Assembly: GCF_017641085.1 (NCBI RefSeq)
Contig: NZ_JAEPPI010000001.1
Location: forward strand, 434,001-498,000
Length of the DNA stretch: 64,000 bases
From: Gracilimonas sp.
GTDB taxonomy: Bacteria > Bacteroidota > Rhodothermia > Balneolales > Balneolaceae
Direction: 5' to 3'
This document shows, one piece after another, positions 62,484-64,000 of the stretch. The stretch's first letter is position 1; each line of letters starts with the position of its first letter. The notes beneath the pieces were generated by a model that saw only the letters and a program-made list of their open reading frames with translations, did not search any database and was not told the DNA's origin. Position numbers and translations under genes: made by a program.

Positions 62484-63140
62484 ATGATACTCGCTTTCGA
62501 AACAGCTACAAACATTTGCTCGGTTTCCTTTCAGGATGATGGAGGGGAGATCCACGAGAAAAGAACGGAGCGAAAAGGTTCACATTCCGAACTGTTGTTT
62601 CTCTACGTCCGGGAATTGATGAAGGAGCATGACTTTAGTATAGCTGACCTGGATGCTGCTTTGGTGAGTACAGGTCCCGGTTCCTACACGGGGCTCCGAA
62701 TTGCTGCCAGTGCGGTCAAAGGAATGCTGTTTGGTTTGAATGTCGATGTTTATGCCGGCAATACGCTGGCAGGCTTTGCGCAATCAGCCGGTGAGGGAAC
62801 CGTTCATGCTGTAATTAATGCACGGCGGAAGCACTTATACCATCAAAAGTTTGAGGTGGGGGGAAAGCTTACAGCTTCTTCCGGGTCAGAAATTCTTGAG
62901 CTTACTGAAATTGAGCCGATGCTGAATTCTGGTGAGAAGATTATCGGGACCGGAATTGGCCGTTTACATAAAGACAAATTGGAAGGACTTGAAGTGCTGG
63001 AAACCACAAACATTTCGGCTAATGCTCTGATAGCTCTTTTCAATAGCTCATCGGGGAAACAGTTTTTCAAGAAAACCACGGCTGAAGAGCTGGAATCAAA
63101 TTATTTGAGCAGTAGTCAGGTTAATAATACATCCGTATAA
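62484..63140 (+). CDS. tsaB: tRNA threonylcarbamoyladenosine biosynthesis protein TsaB
   Basis: A 218-residue protein of the TsaB family. The start MILAFETATNICSVSF, SHSELLFLYVRELM and STGPGSYTGLRIAASAVKGM are characteristic. TsaB pairs with TsaD and TsaE to make the t6A modification on tRNAs that read ANN codons. No partner gene is adjacent. The accD gene follows 66 bases later. Confidence 0.95.
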   Translation: MILAFETATNICSVSFQDDGGEIHEKRTERKGSHSELLFLYVRELMKEHDFSIADLDAALVSTGPGSYTGLRIAASAVKGMLFGLNVDVYAGNTLAGFAQSAGEGTVHAVINARRKHLYHQKFEVGGKLTASSGSEILELTEIEPMLNSGEKIIGTGIGRLHKDKLEGLEVLETTNISANALIALFNSSSGKQFFKKTTAEELESNYLSSSQVNNTSV

Positions 63141-63206
63141 ACAGATTCAGAATTAACCCTCAGAATCTTTATTTTATCTCTCTGAAAAATTCACAAAACA
63201 CAGTTT

Positions 63207-64000
63207 ATGTCCTGGTTTAAAAGAAAAGACGAAAACATCCAGACCAACACCAAAAAGGAAATGCCGGAAGGGGTTTGGATTAAAGTTCCTACAACCGGTG
63301 AAACAATCCATAAGCGCGAGCTGGAGGATAATCTCTGGGTAGATCCTCTGAGTGGCTATCATTTCAGAATTGGAAGTGAGAAGTACTTTGAGATTATCTT
63401 TGATAAAGGAAAATTCAAGGAAATCGGGCAAGAAATTCAGCCTACCGATCCGCTGGAGTTTGAAGACCGAAAGAAATACAAAGACCGGCTGGAAGAGTAT
63501 CAGGAAAAGACCGGGTTAAGTGATGCCGCACGAGTTGGAGTGGGCAAAATGAATAAGCTCGACCTGGTTGTGGCCTGTATGGATTTCTCTTTTATCGGAG
63601 GAAGTATGGGATCGGTTGTGGGCGAGCGACTGGGTGTTGCGATCGATTACGCCCGTGAGAATAAAATCCCGCTGATGATTATCTCCCAAACCGGTGGCGC
63701 CCGTATGATGGAAAGTGTACTCAGCTTGATGCAGATGGCTAAAACATCAGCCAAATTGGCCCAGCTTGAAGAAGCCGGAATTCCTTACATTTCTTATATG
63801 ACAGACCCGACTACCGGAGGGGTAACCGCCAGTTATGCAATGCTGGGTGATTTTAATATCGCTGAACCCGGCGCTTTGATTGGATTTGCCGGGCCGCGTG
63901 TAATCAGGCAGACTATCGGCAGAGATCTTCCGGAAGGCTTCCAAACGGCAGAGTACCTGCTGGAGCATGGATTTCTGGATTTCATTCTCCCACGAACCAA
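63207..64000 (+). CDS. accD: Acetyl-CoA carboxylase carboxyltransferase subunit beta, partial, zinc-ribbon cysteines lost
   Basis: The 3' end is cut by the window; 264 codons are visible from ATG 63207. The crotonase-like carboxyltransferase core is clear: [42 protein letters not shown], and [18 protein letters not shown]. The first committed step of fatty acid synthesis uses this subunit with AccA, AccB and AccC. The N-terminal region that normally forms a four-cysteine zinc ribbon reads [13 protein letters not shown] and [13 protein letters not shown], so all four cysteines are replaced (Val, Thr, Asp, Ser). The rest is conserved. Confidence 0.93.
   Translation, partial: MSWFKRKDENIQTNTKKEMPEGVWIKVPTTGETIHKRELEDNLWVDPLSGYHFRIGSEKYFEIIFDKGKFKEIGQEIQPTDPLEFEDRKKYKDRLEEYQEKTGLSDAARVGVGKMNKLDLVVACMDFSFIGGSMGSVVGERLGVAIDYARENKIPLMIISQTGGARMMESVLSLMQMAKTSAKLAQLEEAGIPYISYMTDPTTGGVTASYAMLGDFNIAEPGALIGFAGPRVIRQTIGRDLPEGFQTAEYLLEHGFLDFILPRT

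Overview
The window is a chromosomal segment of a Gram-negative, aerobic, marine-type bacterium of the Bacteroidota/Rhodothermota/Balneolota assemblage, most likely Balneolota (Gracilimonas or Balneola-like). The assignment rests on a type IX secretion C-terminal signal of the NYPNPFNPTT kind, TAnnTTTG-like promoter elements, a DUF4212 plus sodium:solute symporter pair, a vitamin B12-dependent ribonucleotide reductase and moderate GC content. No rRNA or tRNA gene, prophage or CRISPR array was seen.

Layout. 0-5.6 kb: truncated CBM9-like lipoprotein, PEP carboxykinase (pckA), and an ECF sigma factor followed by a transmembrane Ser/Thr kinase with TPR repeats. 5.9-12.2 kb: a tiny PID-CTERM-like protein, a giant kelch/LamG/T9SS surface protein, an agmatine-deiminase-like protein that has lost its catalytic Cys and His, and an M28 peptidase. 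12.3-25.8 kb: hybrid histidine kinase, fatty acid desaturase, saccharopine-dehydrogenase-like reductase, two cold-shock genes with a shared leader block, two secreted peptidases, DUF1353, S1/P1 nuclease, VOC protein and a PAS/GAF histidine kinase. 26-32 kb: a three-gene operon of a periplasmic cupredoxin, a membrane adenylate cyclase and an outer-membrane barrel, then an amidase.

32.2-39.3 kb is a B12 block: a cobalamin riboswitch controls a BtuB-like TonB receptor, and the next gene is the B12-dependent nrdJ. Its upstream region carries three DnaA-box matches. The interval after nrdJ is packed with small repeats: inverted short-unit arrays, a REP-like inverted pair and a heptamer array. 39.3-49 kb: pyrophosphatase, CDF transporter, RNase D, DUF922, aldo/keto reductase, the symporter pair, small membrane proteins, DUF1499, a LOG-family protein and cysteine desulfurase. 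49.1-49.9 kb: a DUF559 endonuclease-like gene lies between two direct copies of a composite palindromic repeat. 50-64 kb is mostly housekeeping: pgk, DinB-like, AI-2E exporter, TlpA-like, CPBP protease, pheA, an outer-membrane protein, D-amino-acid oxidase-like, xseA, an IS200-type transposase flanked by hairpins, pyrC, tsaB, and the start of an accD that lacks all four zinc-ribbon cysteines.

The most interesting signals are the pseudo-agmatine deiminase, the inverted 8-bp arrays at gene ends, the DUF559-repeat cassette, the two DnaA-box clusters, the cupredoxin-cyclase-barrel operon and the zinc-less AccD. All assignments come from reading the sequence; no database search was possible.
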